From Auanema rhodensis (Eukaryota; Nematoda; Chromadorea; Rhabditida; Rhabditidae): DNA of 64,000 nucleotides. This document shows, in pieces, positions 13,900 through 28,900 of this stretch. The DNA is taken from the NCBI GenBank assembly GCA_964057225.1, contig OZ059895.1:9548001-9612000 (forward strand), read 5' to 3'. The notes beneath the pieces were generated by a model, which was not told the origin of the DNA, ran no database searches, and saw nothing but the letters and a program-made list of their open reading frames with translations. Position numbers and translations under genes: made by a program. Each line of letters begins with the position of its first letter. Positions within the stretch are counted from its first letter, which is position 1.

Positions 13900-16800
13900 A
13901 AATAGATGGAGTGAAATTGCTTGGGAAATATAAATCAGTTCCATGTTTCAATTTTTGAGCATCACAATATTGAAATTTAAATGTTTTTTAATGATTAAAA
14001 ATTTAAAAAATGAAATTATGAAATAGTGGTAGAAATATAAAATTGTTTAAAATATGGAATTAAATAAAATAGATGGAGTGAAATTGCTTGTAAAATATAA
14101 ATCATTTTCATGTTTCAGTTTTTAAGCATCACAATATTGAAATTTGAATGTTTTTTTAATGATTAAAAATTTAAAAAATGAAATTATGAAATAGTGGTAG
14201 AAATATAAAATTGTTTAAAATATGGAATTAAATAAAATAGATGGAGTGAAATTGCTTGGGAAATATAAATCAGTTCCATGTTTCAATTTTTGAGCATCAC
14301 AATATTGAAATTTAAATGTTTTTTAATGATTAAAAATTTAAAAAATGAAATTATGAAATAGTGGTAGAAATATAAAATTGTTTAAAATATGGAATTAAAT
14401 AAAATAGATGGAGTGAAATTGCTTGGAAAATATGAATCAGTTTCATGTTTCAGTTTTTGAGCATCACAATATTGAAATTTGAATGTTTTTTTAATGATTA
14501 AAAATTTAAAAAATGAAATTATGAAATAGTGGTAGAAATATAAAATTGTTTAAAATATGGAATTAAATAAAATAGATGTAGTGAAATTGCTTGGGAAATA
14601 TAAATCAGTTCCATGTTTCAATTTTTGAGCATCACAATATTGAAATTTAAATGTTTTTTAATGATTAAAAATTTAAAAAATGAAATTATGAAATAGTGGT
14701 AGAAAAATAAAATTGTTTAAAAAATATGGAATTAAATAAAATAGATGGAGTGAAATTGCTTGCAAAATATAAATCATTTTCATGTTTCAGTTTTTAAGCA
14801 TCACAATATTGAAATTTGAATGTTTTTTTAATGATTAAAAATTTAAAAAATGAAATTATGAAATAGTGGTAGAAATATAAAATTGTTTAAAATATGGAAT
14901 TAAATAAAATAGATGGAGTGAAATTGCTTGGGAAATATAAATCAGTTCCATGTTTCAATTTTTGAGCATCACAATATTGAAATTTAAATGTTTTTTAATG
15001 ATTAAAAATTTAAAAAATGAAATTATGAAATAGTGGTAGAAATATAAAATTGTTTAAAAAATATGGAATTAAATAAAATAGATGGAGTGAAATTGCTTGT
15101 AAAATATAAATCATTTTCGAATAAAATAGATGAAGTGAACTTGCTTGGAAAATATAAATCAGTTTCATGTTTCAGTTTTCGAGCATCACAATATTGAAAT
15201 TTAAATGTTTTTTAATGATTAAAAATTTAAAAAATGAAATTATGAAATAGTGGTAGAAATATAAAATTGTTTAAAATATGGAATTAAATAAAATAGATGT
15301 AGTGAACTTGCTTGGAAAATATAAATCAGTTTCATGTTTCAGTTTTTGAGCATCACAATATTGAAATTTAAATGTTTTTTAATGATTAAAAATTTAAAAA
15401 ATGAAATTATGAAATAGTGGTAGAAATATAAAATTGTTTAAAATATGGAATTAAATAAAATAGATGGAGTGAAATTGCTTGGAAAATATAAATCAGTTTC
15501 ATGTTTCAGTTTTTAAGCATCACAATATTGAAATTTGAATGTTTTTTTAATGATTAAAAATTTAAAAAATGAAATTATGAAATAGTGGTAGAAATATAAA
15601 ATTGTTTAAAATATGGAATTAAATAAAATAGATGGAGTGAAATTGCTTGGAAAATATGAATCAGTTTCATGTTTCAATTTTTGAGCATCACAATATTGAA
15701 ATTTAAATGTTTTTTAATGATTAAAAATTTAAAAAATGAAATTATGAAATAGTGGTAGAAATATAAAATTGTTTAAAATATGGAATTAAATAAAATAGAT
15801 GGAGTGAAATTGCTTGGAAAATATAAATCAGTTTCATGTTTCAATTTTTGAGCATCACAATATTGAAATTTAAATGTTTTTTTAATGATTAAAAATTTAA
15901 AAAATGAAATTATGAAATAGTGGTAGAAATATAAAATTGTTTAAAATATGGAATTAAATAAAATAGATGAAGTTAACTTGCTTGGAAAATATAAATCAGT
16001 TTCATGTTTCAGTTTTTGAGCATCACAATATTGAAATTTAAATGTTTTTTAATGATTAAAAATTTAAAAAATGAAATTATGAAATAGTGGTAGAAAAATA
16101 AAATTGTTTAAAAAATATGGAATTAAATAAAATAGATGGAGTGAAATTGCTTGTAAAATATGAATCAGTTTCATGTTTCAATTTTTGAGCATCACAATAT
16201 TGAAATTTAAATGTTTTTTAATGATTAAAAATTTAAAAAATGAAATTATGAAATAGTGGTAGAAATATAAAATTGTTTAAAATATGGAATTAAATGAATT
16301 AGATGGAGTGAAATTGCTTGGAAAATATAAATCAGTTTCATGTTTCAGTTCTTGAGCATCACAATATTGAAATTTAAATGTTTTTTAATGATTAAAAATT
16401 TAAAAAAAATGAAATTATGAAATAGTGGTAGAAATATAAAATTGTTTAAAATATGGAATTAAATAAAATAGATGGAGTGAAATTGCTTGGAAAATATGAA
16501 TCAGTTTCATGTTTCAGTTTTTGAGCATCACAATATTGAAATTTGAATGTTTTTTTAATGATTAAAAATTTAAAAAATGAAATTATGAAATAGTGGTAGA
16601 AATATAAAATTGTTTAAAATATGGAATTAAATAAAATAGATGGAGTGAAATTGCTTGGGAAATATAAATCAGTTCCATGTTTCAATTTTTGAGCATCACA
16701 ATATTGAAATTTAAATGTTTTTTAATGATTAAAAATTTAAAAAATGAAATTATGAAATAGTGGTAGAAAAATAAAATTGTTTAAAAAATATGGAATTAAA

Positions 16801-19800
16801 TAAAATAGATGGAGTGAAATTGCTTGTAAAATATAAATCATTTTCATGTTTCAGTTTTTAAGCATCACAATATTGAAATTTGAATGTTTTTTTAATGATT
16901 AAAAATTTAAAAAATGAAATTATGAAATAGTGGTAGAAATATAAAATTGTTTAAAATATGGAATTAAATAAACTAGATGAAGTGAACTTGCTTGGAAAAT
17001 ATAAATCAGTTTCATGTTTCAGTTTTTGAGCATCACAATATTGAAATTTAAATGTTTTTTAATGATTAAAAATTTAAAAAATGAAATTATGAAATAGTGG
17101 TAGAAATATAAAATTGTTTAAAAAATATGGAATTAAATAAAATAGATGGAGTGAAATTGCTTGTAAAATATAAATCATTTTCGAATAAAATAGATGAAGT
17201 GAACTTGCTTGGAAAATATAAATCAGTTTCATGTTTCAGTTTTTGAGCATCACAATATTGAAATTTAAATGTTTTTTAATGATTAAAAATTTAAAAAATG
17301 AAATTATGAAATAGTGGTAGAAATATAAAATTGTTTAAAATATGGAATTAAATAAAATAGATGTAGTGAACTTGCTTGGAAAATATAAATCAGTTTCATG
17401 TTTCAGTTTTTGAGCATCACAATATTGAAATTTAAATGTTTTTTAATGATTAAAAATTTAAAAAATGAAATTATGAAATAGTGGTAGAAATATAAAATTG
17501 TTTAAAATATGGAATTAAATAAAATAGATGGAGTGAAATTGCTTGGAAAATATAAATCAGTTTCATGTTTCAGTTTTTAAGCATCACAATATTGAAATTT
17601 GAATGTTTTTTTAATGATTAAAAATTTAAAAAATGAAATTATGAAATAGTGGTAGAAATATAAAATTGTTTAAAATATGGAATTAAATAAAATAGATGGA
17701 GTGAAATTGCTTGGAAAATATGAATCAGTTTCATGTTTCAATTTTTGAGCATCACAATATTGAAATTTAAATGTTTTTTAATGATTAAAAATTTAAAAAA
17801 TGAAATTATGAAATAGTGGTAGAAATATAAAATTGTTTAAAATATGGAATTAAATAAAATAGATGGAGTGAAATTGCTTGGAAAATATAAATCAGTTTCA
17901 TGTTTCAATTTTTGAGCATCACAATATTGAAATTTAAATGTTTTTTTAATGATTAAAAATTTAAAAAATGAAATTATGAAATAGTGGTAGAAATATAAAA
18001 TTGTTTAAAATATGGAATTAAATAAAATAGATGGAGTGAAATTGCTTGGAAAATATAAATCAGTTTCATGTTTCAATTTTTGAGCATCACAATATTGAAA
18101 TTTAAATGTTTTTTAATGATTAAAAATTTAAAAAATGAAATTATGAAATAGTGGTAGAAATATAAAATTGTTTAAAATATGGAATTAAATGAATTAGATG
18201 GAGTGAAATTGCTTGGAAAATATAAATCAGTTTCATGTTTCAGTTCTTGAGCATCACAATATTGAAATTTAAATGTTTTTTAATGATTAAAAATTTAAAA
18301 AAAATGAAATTATGAAATAGTGGTAGAAATATAAAATTGTTTAAAATATGGAATTAAATAAAATAGATGGAGTGAAATTGCTTGGAAAATATGAATCAGT
18401 TTCATGTTTCAGTTTTTGAGCATCACAATATTGAAATTTGAATGTTTTTTTAATGATTAAAAATTTAAAAAATGAAATTATGAAATAGTGGTAGAAATAT
18501 AAAATTGTTTAAAATATGGAATTAAATAAAATAGATGGAGTGAAATTGCTTGGGAAATATAAATCAGTTCCATGTTTCAATTTTTGAGCATCACAATATT
18601 GAAATTTAAATGTTTTTTAATGATTAAAAATTTAAAAAATGAAATTATGAAATAGTGGTAGAAAAATAAAATTGTTTAAAAAATATGGAATTAAATAAAA
18701 TAGATGGAGTGAAATTGCTTGTAAAATATAAATCATTTTCATGTTTCAGTTTTTAAGCATCACAATATTGAAATTTGAATGTTTTTTTAATGATTAAAAA
18801 TTTAAAAAATGAAATTATGAAATAGTGGTAGAAATATAAAATTGTTTAAAATATGGAATTAAATAAACTAGATGAAGTGAACTTGCTTGGAAAATATAAA
18901 TCAGTTTCATGTTTCAGTTTTTGAGCATCACAATATTGAAATTTAAATGTTTTTTAATGATTAAAAATTTAAAAAATGAAATTATGAAATAGTGGTAGAA
19001 ATATAAAATTGTTTAAAAAATATGGAATTAAATAAAATAGATGGAGTGAAATTGCTTGTAAAATATAAATCATTTTTGAATAAAATAGATGAAGTGAACT
19101 TGCTTGGAAAATATAAATCAGTTTCATGTTTCAGTTTTTGAGCATCACAATATTGAAATTTAAATGTTTTTTAATGATTAAAAATTTAAAAAATGAAATT
19201 ATGAAATAGTGGTAGAAATATAAAATTGTTTAAAATATGGAATTAAATAAAATAGATGTAGTGAACTTGCTTGGAAAATATAAATCAGTTTCATGTTTCA
19301 GTTTTTGAGCATCACAATATTGAAATTTAAATGTTTTTTAATGATTAAAAATTTAAAAAATGAAATTATGAAATAGTGGTAGAAATATAAAAATGTTTAA
19401 AATATGGAATTAAATAAAATAGATGGAGTGAAATTGCTTGGGAAATATAAATCAGTTCCATGTTTCAATTTTTGAGCATCACAATATTGAAATTTAAATG
19501 TTTTTTAATGATTAAAAATTTAAAAAATGAAATTATGAAATAGTGGTAGAAAAATAAAATTGTTTAAAAAATATGGAATTAAATAAAATAGATGGAGTGA
19601 AATTGCTTGTAAAATATAAATCATTTTCATGTTTCAGTTTTTAAGCATCACAATATTGAAATTTGAATGTTTTTTTAATGATTAAAAATTTAAAAAATGA
19701 AATTATGAAATAGTGGTAGAAATATAAAATTGTTTAAAATATGGAATTAAATAAAATAGATGGAGTGAAATTGCTTGGGAAATATAAATCAGTTCCATGT

Positions 19801-22800
19801 TTCAATTTTTGAGCATCACAATATTGAAATTTAAATGTTTTTTAATGATTAAAAATTTAAGAAATGAAATTATGAAATAGTGGTAGAAATATAAAATTGT
19901 TTAAAAAATATGGAATTAAATAAAATAGATGGAGTGAAATTGCTTGTAAAATATAAATCATTTTCGAATAAAATAGATGAAGTGAACTTGCTTGGAAAAT
20001 ATAAATCAGTTTCATGTTTCAGTTTTTGAGCATCACAATATTGAAATTTAAATGTTTTTTAATGATTAAAAATTTAAAAAATGAAATTATGAAATAGTGG
20101 TAGAAATATAAAATTGTTTAAAAAATATGGAATTAAATAAAATAGATGGAGTGAAATTGCTTGTAAAATATAAATCATTTTCGAATAAAATAGATGAAGT
20201 GAACTTGCTTGGAAAATATAAATCAGTTTCATGTTTCAGTTTTTGAGCATCACAATATTGAAATTTAAATGTTTTTTAATGATTAAAAATTTAAAAAATG
20301 AAATTATGAAATAGTGGTAGAAATATAAAATTGTTTAAAATATGGAATTAAATAAAATAGATGTAGTGAACTTGCTTGGAAAATATAAATCAGTTTCATG
20401 TTTCAGTTTTTGAGCATCACAATATTGAAATTTAAATGTTTTTTAATGATTAAAAATTTAAAAAATGAAATTATGAAATAGTGGTAGAAAAATAAAATTG
20501 TTTAAAAAATATGGAATTAAATAAAATAGATGGAGTGAAATTGCTTGTAAAATATAAATCATTTTCATGTTTCAGTTTTTAAGCATCACAATATTGAAAT
20601 TTGAATGTTTTTTTAATGATTAAAAATTTAAAAAATGAAATTATGAAATAGTGGTAGAAATATAAAATTGTTTAAAATATGGAATTAAATAAAATAGATG
20701 GAGTGAAATTGCTTGGGAAATATAAATCAGTTCCATGTTTCAATTTTTGAGCATCACAATATTGAAATTTAAATGTTTTTTAATGATTAAAAATTTAAGA
20801 AATGAAATTATGAAATAGTGGTAGAAATATAAAATTGTTTAAAAAATATGGAATTAAATAAAATAGATGGAGTGAAATTGCTTGTAAAATATAAATCAGT
20901 TCCATGTTTCAATTTTTGAGCATCACAATATTGAAATTTAAATGTTTTTTAATGATTAAAAATTTAAAAAATGGAATTATGAAATAGTGGTAGAAAAATA
21001 AAATTGTTTAAAAAATATGGAATTAAATAAAATAGATGGAGTGAAATTGCTTGGAAAATATAAATCAGTTTCATGTTTCAATTTTTGAGCATCACAATAT
21101 TGAAATTTAAATGTTTTTTTAATGATTAAAAACTTAAAAAATGAATTTATGAAATAGTGGTAGAAATATAAAATTGTTTAAAATATGGAATTAAATAAAA
21201 TAGATGGAGTGAAATTGCTTGGAAAATATAAATCAGTTTCATGTTTCAATTTTTGAGCATCACAATATTGAAATTTAAATGTTTTTTAATGATTAAAAAT
21301 TTAAAAAATGAAATTATGAAATAGTGGTAGAAATATAAAATTGTTTGAAATATGGAATTAAATGAATTAGATGGAGTGAAATTGCTTGGAAAATATAAAT
21401 CAGTTTCATGTTTCAGTTCTTGAGCATCACAATATTGAAATTTAAATGTTTTTTAATGATTAAAAATTTAAAAAATGAAATTATGAAATAGTGGTAGAAA
21501 TATAAAACTGTTTAAAATATGGAATTAAATAAAATAGATGGAGTGAAATTGCTTGGAAAATATGAATCAGTTTCATGTTTCAGTTTTTGAGCATCACAAT
21601 ATTGAAATTTGAATGTTTTTTTAATGATTAAAAATTTAAAAAATGAAATTATGAAATAGTGGTAGAAATATAAAATTGTTTAAAATATGGAATTAAATAA
21701 AATAGATGGAGTGAAATTGCTTGGGAAATATAAATCAGTTCCATGTTTCAATTTTTGAGCATCACAATATTGAAATTTAAATGTTTTTTAATGATTAAAA
21801 ATTTAAAAAATGAAATTATGAAATAGTGGTAGAAAAATAAAATTGTTTAAAAAATATGGAATTAAATAAAATAGATGGAGTGAAATTGCTTGTAAAATAT
21901 AAATCATTTTCATGTTTCAGTTTTTAAGCATCACAATATTGAAATTTGAATGTTTTTTTAATGATTAAAAATTTAAAAAATGAAATTATGAAATAGTGGT
22001 AGAAATATAAAATTGTTTAAAATATGGAATTGAATAAAATAGATGAAGTGAACTTGCTTGGAAAATATAAATCAGTTTCATGTTTCAGTTTTTGAGCATC
22101 ACAATATTGAAATTTGAATGTTTTTTTAATGATTAAAAATTTAAAAAATGAAATTATGAAAAAATGGTAGAAATATAAAATTGTTTAAAATATGGAATTA
22201 AATAAAATAGATGGAGTGAAATTGCTTGGAAAATATAAATCAGTTTCATGTTTCAGTTTTTGAGCATCACAATATTGAAATTTAAATGTTTTTTAATGAT
22301 TAAAAATTTAAAAAATGAAATTATGAAATAGTGGTAGAAATATAAAATTGTTTAAAATATGGAATTAAATAAAATAGATGAAGTGAAATTGCTTGGAAAA
22401 TATAAATCAGTTTCATGTTTCAGTTTTTAAGCATCACAATATTGAAATTTGAATGTTTTTTTAATGATTAAAAATTTAAAAAATGAAATTATGAAATAGT
22501 GGTAGAAATATAAAATTGTTTAAAATATGGAATTAAATAAAATAGATGGAGTGAAATTGCTTGGAAAATATGAATCAGTTTCATGTTTCAATTTTTGAGC
22601 ATCACAATATTGAAATTTAAATGTTCTTTAATGATTAAAAATTTAAAAAATGAAATTATGAAATAGTGGTAGAAATATAAAATTGTTTAAAATATGGAAT
22701 TAAATAAAATAGATGGAGTGAAATTGCTTGGAAAATATAAATCAGTTTCATGTTTCAATTTTTGAGCATCACAATATTGAAATTTAAATGTTTTTTTAAT

Positions 22801-25700
22801 GATTAAAAATTTAAAAAATGAAATTATGAAATAGTGGTAGAAATATAAAATTGTTTAAAATATGGAATTAAATAAAATAGATGGAGTGAAATTGCTTGGA
22901 AAATATAAATCAGTTTCATGTTTCAATTTTTGAGCATCACAATATTGAAATTTAAATGTTTTTTAATGATTAAAAATTTAAAAAATGAAATTATGAAATA
23001 GTGGTAGAAATATAAAATTGTTTAAAATATGGAATTAAATGAATTAGATCGAGTGAAATTGCTTGGAAAATATAAATCAGTTTCATGTTTCAGTTCTTGA
23101 GCATCACAATATTGAAATTTAAATGTTTTTTAATGATTAAAAATTTAAAAAATGAAATTATGAAATAGTGGTAGAAATATAAAATTGTTTAAAATATGGA
23201 ATTAAATAAAATAGATGGAGTGAAATTGCTTGGAAAATATGAATCAGTTTCATGTTTCAGTTTTTGAGCATCACAATATTGAAATTTGAATGTTTTTTTA
23301 ATGATTAAAAATTTAAAAAATGAAATTATGAAATAGTGGTAGAAATATAAAATTGTTTAAAATATGGAATTAAATAAAATAGATGGAGTGAAATTGCTTG
23401 GGAAATATAAATCAGTTCCATGTTTCAATTTTTGAGCATCACAATATTGAAATTTAAATGTTTTTTAATGATTAAAAATTTAAAAAATGAAATTATGAAA
23501 TAGTGGTAGAAAAATAAAATTGTTTAAAAAATATGGAATTAAATAAAATAGATGGAGTGAAATTGCTTGTAAAATATAAATCATTTTCATGTTTCAGTTT
23601 TTAAGCATCACAATATTGAAATTTGAATGTTTTTTTAATGATTAGAAATTTAAAAAATGAAATTATGAAATAGTGGTAGAAATATAAAATTGTTTAAAAT
23701 ATGGAATTAAATAAAATAGATGGAGTGAAATTGCTTGGGAAATATAAATCAGTTCCATGTTTCAATTTTTGAGCATCACAATATTGAATATTAAATGTTT
23801 TTTAATGATTAAAAATTTAAAAAATGAAATTATGAAATAGTGGTAGAAAAATAAAATTGTTTAAAAAATATGGAATTAAATAAAATAGATGGAGTGAAAT
23901 TGCTTGTAAAATATAAATCATTTTCATGTTTCAGTTTTTAAGCATAACAATATTGAAATTTGAATGTTTTTTTAATGATTAAAAATTTAAAAAATGAAAT
24001 TATGAAATAGTGGTAGAAATATAAAATTGTTTAAAATATGGAATTAAATAAAATAGATGGAGTGAAATTGCTTGGGAAATATAAATCAGTTCCATGTTTC
24101 AATTTTTGAGCATCACAATATTGATATTTAAATGTTTTTTAATGATTAAAAATTTAAAAAATGAAATTATGAAATAGTGGTAGAAATATAAAATTGTTTA
24201 AAAAATATGGAATTAAATAAAATAGATGGAGTGAAATTGCTTGTAAAATATAAATCATTTTCGAATAAAATAGATGAAGTGAACTTGCTTGGAAAATATA
24301 AATCAGTTTCATGTTTCAGTTTTTGAGCATCACAATATTGAAATTTAAATGTTTTTTAATGATTAAAAATTTAAAAAATGAAATTATGAAATAGTGGTAG
24401 AAATATAAAATTGTTTAAAATATGGAATTAAATAAAATAGATGTAGTGAACTTGCTTGGAAAATATAAATCAGTTTCATGTTTCAGTTTTTGAGCATCAC
24501 AATATTGAAATTTAAATGTTTTTTAATGATTAAAAATTTAAAAAATGAAATTATGAAATAGTGGTAGAAATATAAAATTGTTTAAAATATGGAATTAAAT
24601 AAAATAGATGGAGTGAAATTGCTTGGAAAATATAAATCAGTTTCATGTTTCAGTTTTTAAGCATCACAATATTGAAATTTGAATGTTTTTTTAATGATTA
24701 AAAATTTAAAAAATGAAATTATGAAATAGTGGTAGAAATATAAAATTGTTTAAAATATGGAATTAAATAAAATAGATGGAGTGAAATTGCTTGGAAAATA
24801 TAAATCAGTTTCATGTTTCAATTTTTGAGCATCACAATATTGAAATTTAAATGTTTTTTAATGATTAAAAATTTAAAAAATGAAATTATGAAATAGTGGT
24901 AGAAATATAAAATTGTTTAAAATATGGAATTAAATGAATTAGATGGAGTGAAATTGCTTGGAAAATATAAATCAGTTTCATGTTTCAATTTTTGAGCATC
25001 ACAATATTGAAATTTAAATGTTTTTTAATGATTAAAAATTTAAAAAATGAAATTATGAAATAGTGGTAGAAATATAAAATTGTTTAAAATATGGAATTAA
25101 ATAAAATAGATGGAGTGAAATTGCTTGGAAAATATAAATCAGTTTCATGTTTCAATTTTTGAGCATCACAATATTGAAATTTAAATGTTTTTTAATGATT
25201 AAAAATTTAAAAAATGAAATTATGAAATAGTGGTAGAAATATAAAATTGTTTAAAATATGGAATTAAATGAATTAGATGGAGTGAAATTGCTTGGAAAAT
25301 ATAAATCAGTTTCATGTTTCAATTTTTGAGCATCACAATATTGAAATTTAAATGTTTTTTAATGATTAAAAATTTAAAAAATGAAATTATGAAATAGTGG
25401 TAGAAATATAAAATTGTTTAAAATATGGAATTAAATAAAATAGATGGAGTGAAATTGCTTGGGAAATATAAATCAGTTCCATGTTTCAATTTTTGAGCAT
25501 CACAATATTGAAATTTAAATGTTTTTTAATGATTAAAAATTTAAAAAATGAAATTATGAAATAGTGGTAGAAATATAAAATTGTTTAAAAAATATGGAAT
25601 TAAATAAAATAGATGGAGTGAAATTGCTTGTAAAATATAAATCATTTTCGAATAAAATAGATGAAGTGAACTTGCTTGGAAAATATAAATCAGTTTCATG
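13900..25700 (+). repeat. Satellite subfamily with a truncated (about 50-bp) monomer
   Basis: In this block some monomers are cut short: TAAATCATTTT jumps directly into GAATAAAATAGATG, leaving about 50 bp of a monomer. The junction occurs near 15,111, 17,175, 19,070, 19,958, 20,175, 24,255 and 25,642. It travels with other private variants (GGGAAATATAAATCAGTTCC, and a 2-bp insertion in GTTTAAAAAATATGG). The junction is the same each time, so it arose once and spread by amplification. Confidence 0.85.
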
Positions 25701-25999
25701 TTTCAGTTTTTGAGCATCACAATATTGAAATTTAAATGTTTTTTAATGATTAAAAATTTAAAAAATGAAATTATGAAATAGTGGTAGAAATATAAAATTG
25801 TTTAAAATATGGAATTAAATAAAATAGATGTAGTGAACTTGCTTGGAAAATATAAATCAGTTTCATGTTTCAGTTTTTGAGCATCACAATATTGAAATTT
25901 AAATGTTTTTTAATGATTAAAAATTTAAAAAATGAAATTATGAAATAGTGGTAGAAATATAAAAATGTTTAAAATATGGAATTAAATAAAATAGATGGA

Positions 26000-28900
26000 G
26001 TGAAATTGCTTGGAAAATATAAATCAGTTTCATGTTTTAGTTTTTGAGCATCACAATATTGAAATTTAAATGTTTTTTAATGATTAAAAATTTAAAAAAT
26101 GAAATTATGAAATAATGGTAGAAATATAAAATTGTTTAAAATATGGAATTAAATAAAATAGATGGAGTGAAATTGCTTGGAAAATATAAATCAGTTTCAT
26201 GTTTCAGTTTTTGAGCATCACATTATTGAAATTTCAATGTTTTTTAATGATTAAAAATTTAAAAAATGAAATTATGAAATAGTGGTAGAAATATAAAATT
26301 GTTTAAAATATGGAATTAAATAAAATAGATGGAGTGAAATTGCTTGGAAAATATAAATCAGTTTCATGTTTCAGTTTTTAAGCATCACAATATTGAAATT
26401 TGAATGTTTTTTTAATGATTAAAAATTTAAAAAAAGAAATTATGAAATAGTGGTAGAAATATAAAATTGTTTAAAATATGGAATTAAATAAAATAGATGG
26501 AGTGAAATTGCTTGGAAAATATAAATCAGTTTCATGTTTCAATTTTTGAGCATCACAATATTGAAATTTGAATGTTTTTTAATGATTAAAAATTTAAAAA
26601 AAGAAATTATGAAATAGTGGTAGAAATATAAAATTGTTTAAAATATGGAATTAAATTAAATAGATGGAGTGAAATTGCTTGGAAAATATAAATCAGTTTC
26701 ATGTTTCAATTTTTGAGCATCACAATATTGAAATTTGAATGTTTTTTAATGATTAAAAATTTAAAAAATGAAATTATGAAATAGTGGTAGAAATATAAAA
26801 TTGTTTAAAATATGGAATTAAATAAAATAAATGAAGTGAAATTGCTTGGAAAATATAAATCAGTTTCATGTTTCAATTTTTGAGCATCACAATATTGAAA
26901 TTTGAATGTTTTTTTAATGATTAAAAATTTAAAAAATGAAATTATGAAATAATGGTAGAAATATAAAATTGTTTAAAATATGGAATTGAATAAAATAGAT
27001 GAAGTGAACTTGCTTGGAAAATATAAATCAGTTTCATGTTTCAGTTTTTGGGCATCACAATATTGAAATTTGAATGTTTTTTAATGATTAAAAATTTAAA
27101 AAATGAAATTATGAAATAGTGGTAGAAATATAAAATTGTTTAAAATATGGAATTAAATAAAATAAATGGAGTGAAATTGCTTGGAAAATATAAATCAGTT
27201 TCATGTTTCAATTTTTGAGCATCACAATATTGAAATTTGAATGTTTTTTTAATGATTAAAAATTTAAAAAATGAAATTATGAAATAGTGGTAAAAATATA
27301 AAATTGTTTAAAATATGGAATTAAATAAAATAGATGAAGTGAACTTGCTTGGAAAATATAAATCAGTTTCATGTTTCAGTTTTTGAGCATCACAATATTG
27401 AAATTTGAATGTTTTTTTAATGATTAAAAATTTAAAAAATGAAATTATGAAATAGTGGTAGAAATATAAAATTTTTTAGAATATGGAATTAAATAAAATA
27501 GATGGAGTGAAATTGCTTGGAAACTATAAATCAGTTTAATGTTTCAGTTTTTGAGCATCACAATATTGAAATTTAAATGTTTTTTAATGATTAAAAATTT
27601 AAAAAATGAAATTATGAAATAATGGTAGAAATATAAAATTGTTTAAAATATGGAATTAAATAAAATAGATGGAGTGAAATTGCTTGGAAAATATAAATCA
27701 GTTTCATGTTTCAGTTTTTGAGCATCACATTATTGAAATTTCAATGTTTTTTAATGATTAAAAATTTAAAAAATGAAATTATGAAATAGTGGTAGAAATA
27801 TAAAATTGTTTAAAATATGGAATTAAATAAAATAGATGGAGTGAAATTGCTTGGAAAATATAAATCAGTTTCATGTTTCAGTTTTTAAGCATCACAATAT
27901 TGAAATTTGAATGTTTTTTTAATGATTAAAAATTTAAAAAAAGAAATTATGAAATAGTGGTAGAAATATAAAATTGTTTAAAATATGGAATTAAATAAAA
28001 TAGATGGAGTGAAATTGCTTGGAAAATATAAATCAGTTTCATGTTTCAATTTTTGAGCATCACAATATTGAAATTTGAATGTTTTTTAATGATTAAAAAT
28101 TTAAAAAAAGAAATTATGAAATAGTGGTAGAAATATAAAATTGTTTAAAATATGGAATTAAATTAAATAGATGGAGTGAAAATGCTTGGAAAATATAAAT
28201 CAGTTTCATGTTTCAATTTTTGAGCATCACAATATTGAAATTTGAATGTTTTTTAATGATTAAAAATTTAAAAAATGAAATTATGAAATAGTGGTAGAAA
28301 TATAAAATTGTTTAAAATATGGAATTAAATAAAATAAATGAAGTGAAATTGCTTGGAAAATATAAATCAGTTTCATGTTTCAATTTTTGAGCATCACAAT
28401 ATTGAAATTTGAATGTTTTTTTAATGATTAAAAATTTAAAAAATGAAATTATGAAATAGTGGTAGAAATATAAAATTGTTTAGAATATGGAATTAAATAA
28501 AATAGATGGAGTGAAATTGCTTGGAAAATATAAATCAGTTTAATGTTTCAGTTTTTGAGCATCACAATTTTGAAATTTGAATGTTTTTTTAATGATTAAA
28601 AATTTAAAAAATGAAATTATGAAATAGTGGTAGAAATATAAAATTGTTCAAAATATGGAATTAAATAAAATAGATGGAGTGAAATTGCTTGGAAAATATA
28701 AATCAGTTTCATGTTTCAATTTTTGAGCATCACAATATTGAAATTTGAATGTTTTTTAATGATTAAAAATTTAAAAAATGAAATTATGAAATAATGGTAG
28801 AAATATAAAATTGTTTAAAATATGGAATTGAATAAAATAGATGAAGTGAACTTGCTTGGAAAATATAAATCAGTTTCATGTTTCAGTTTTTGGGCATCAC

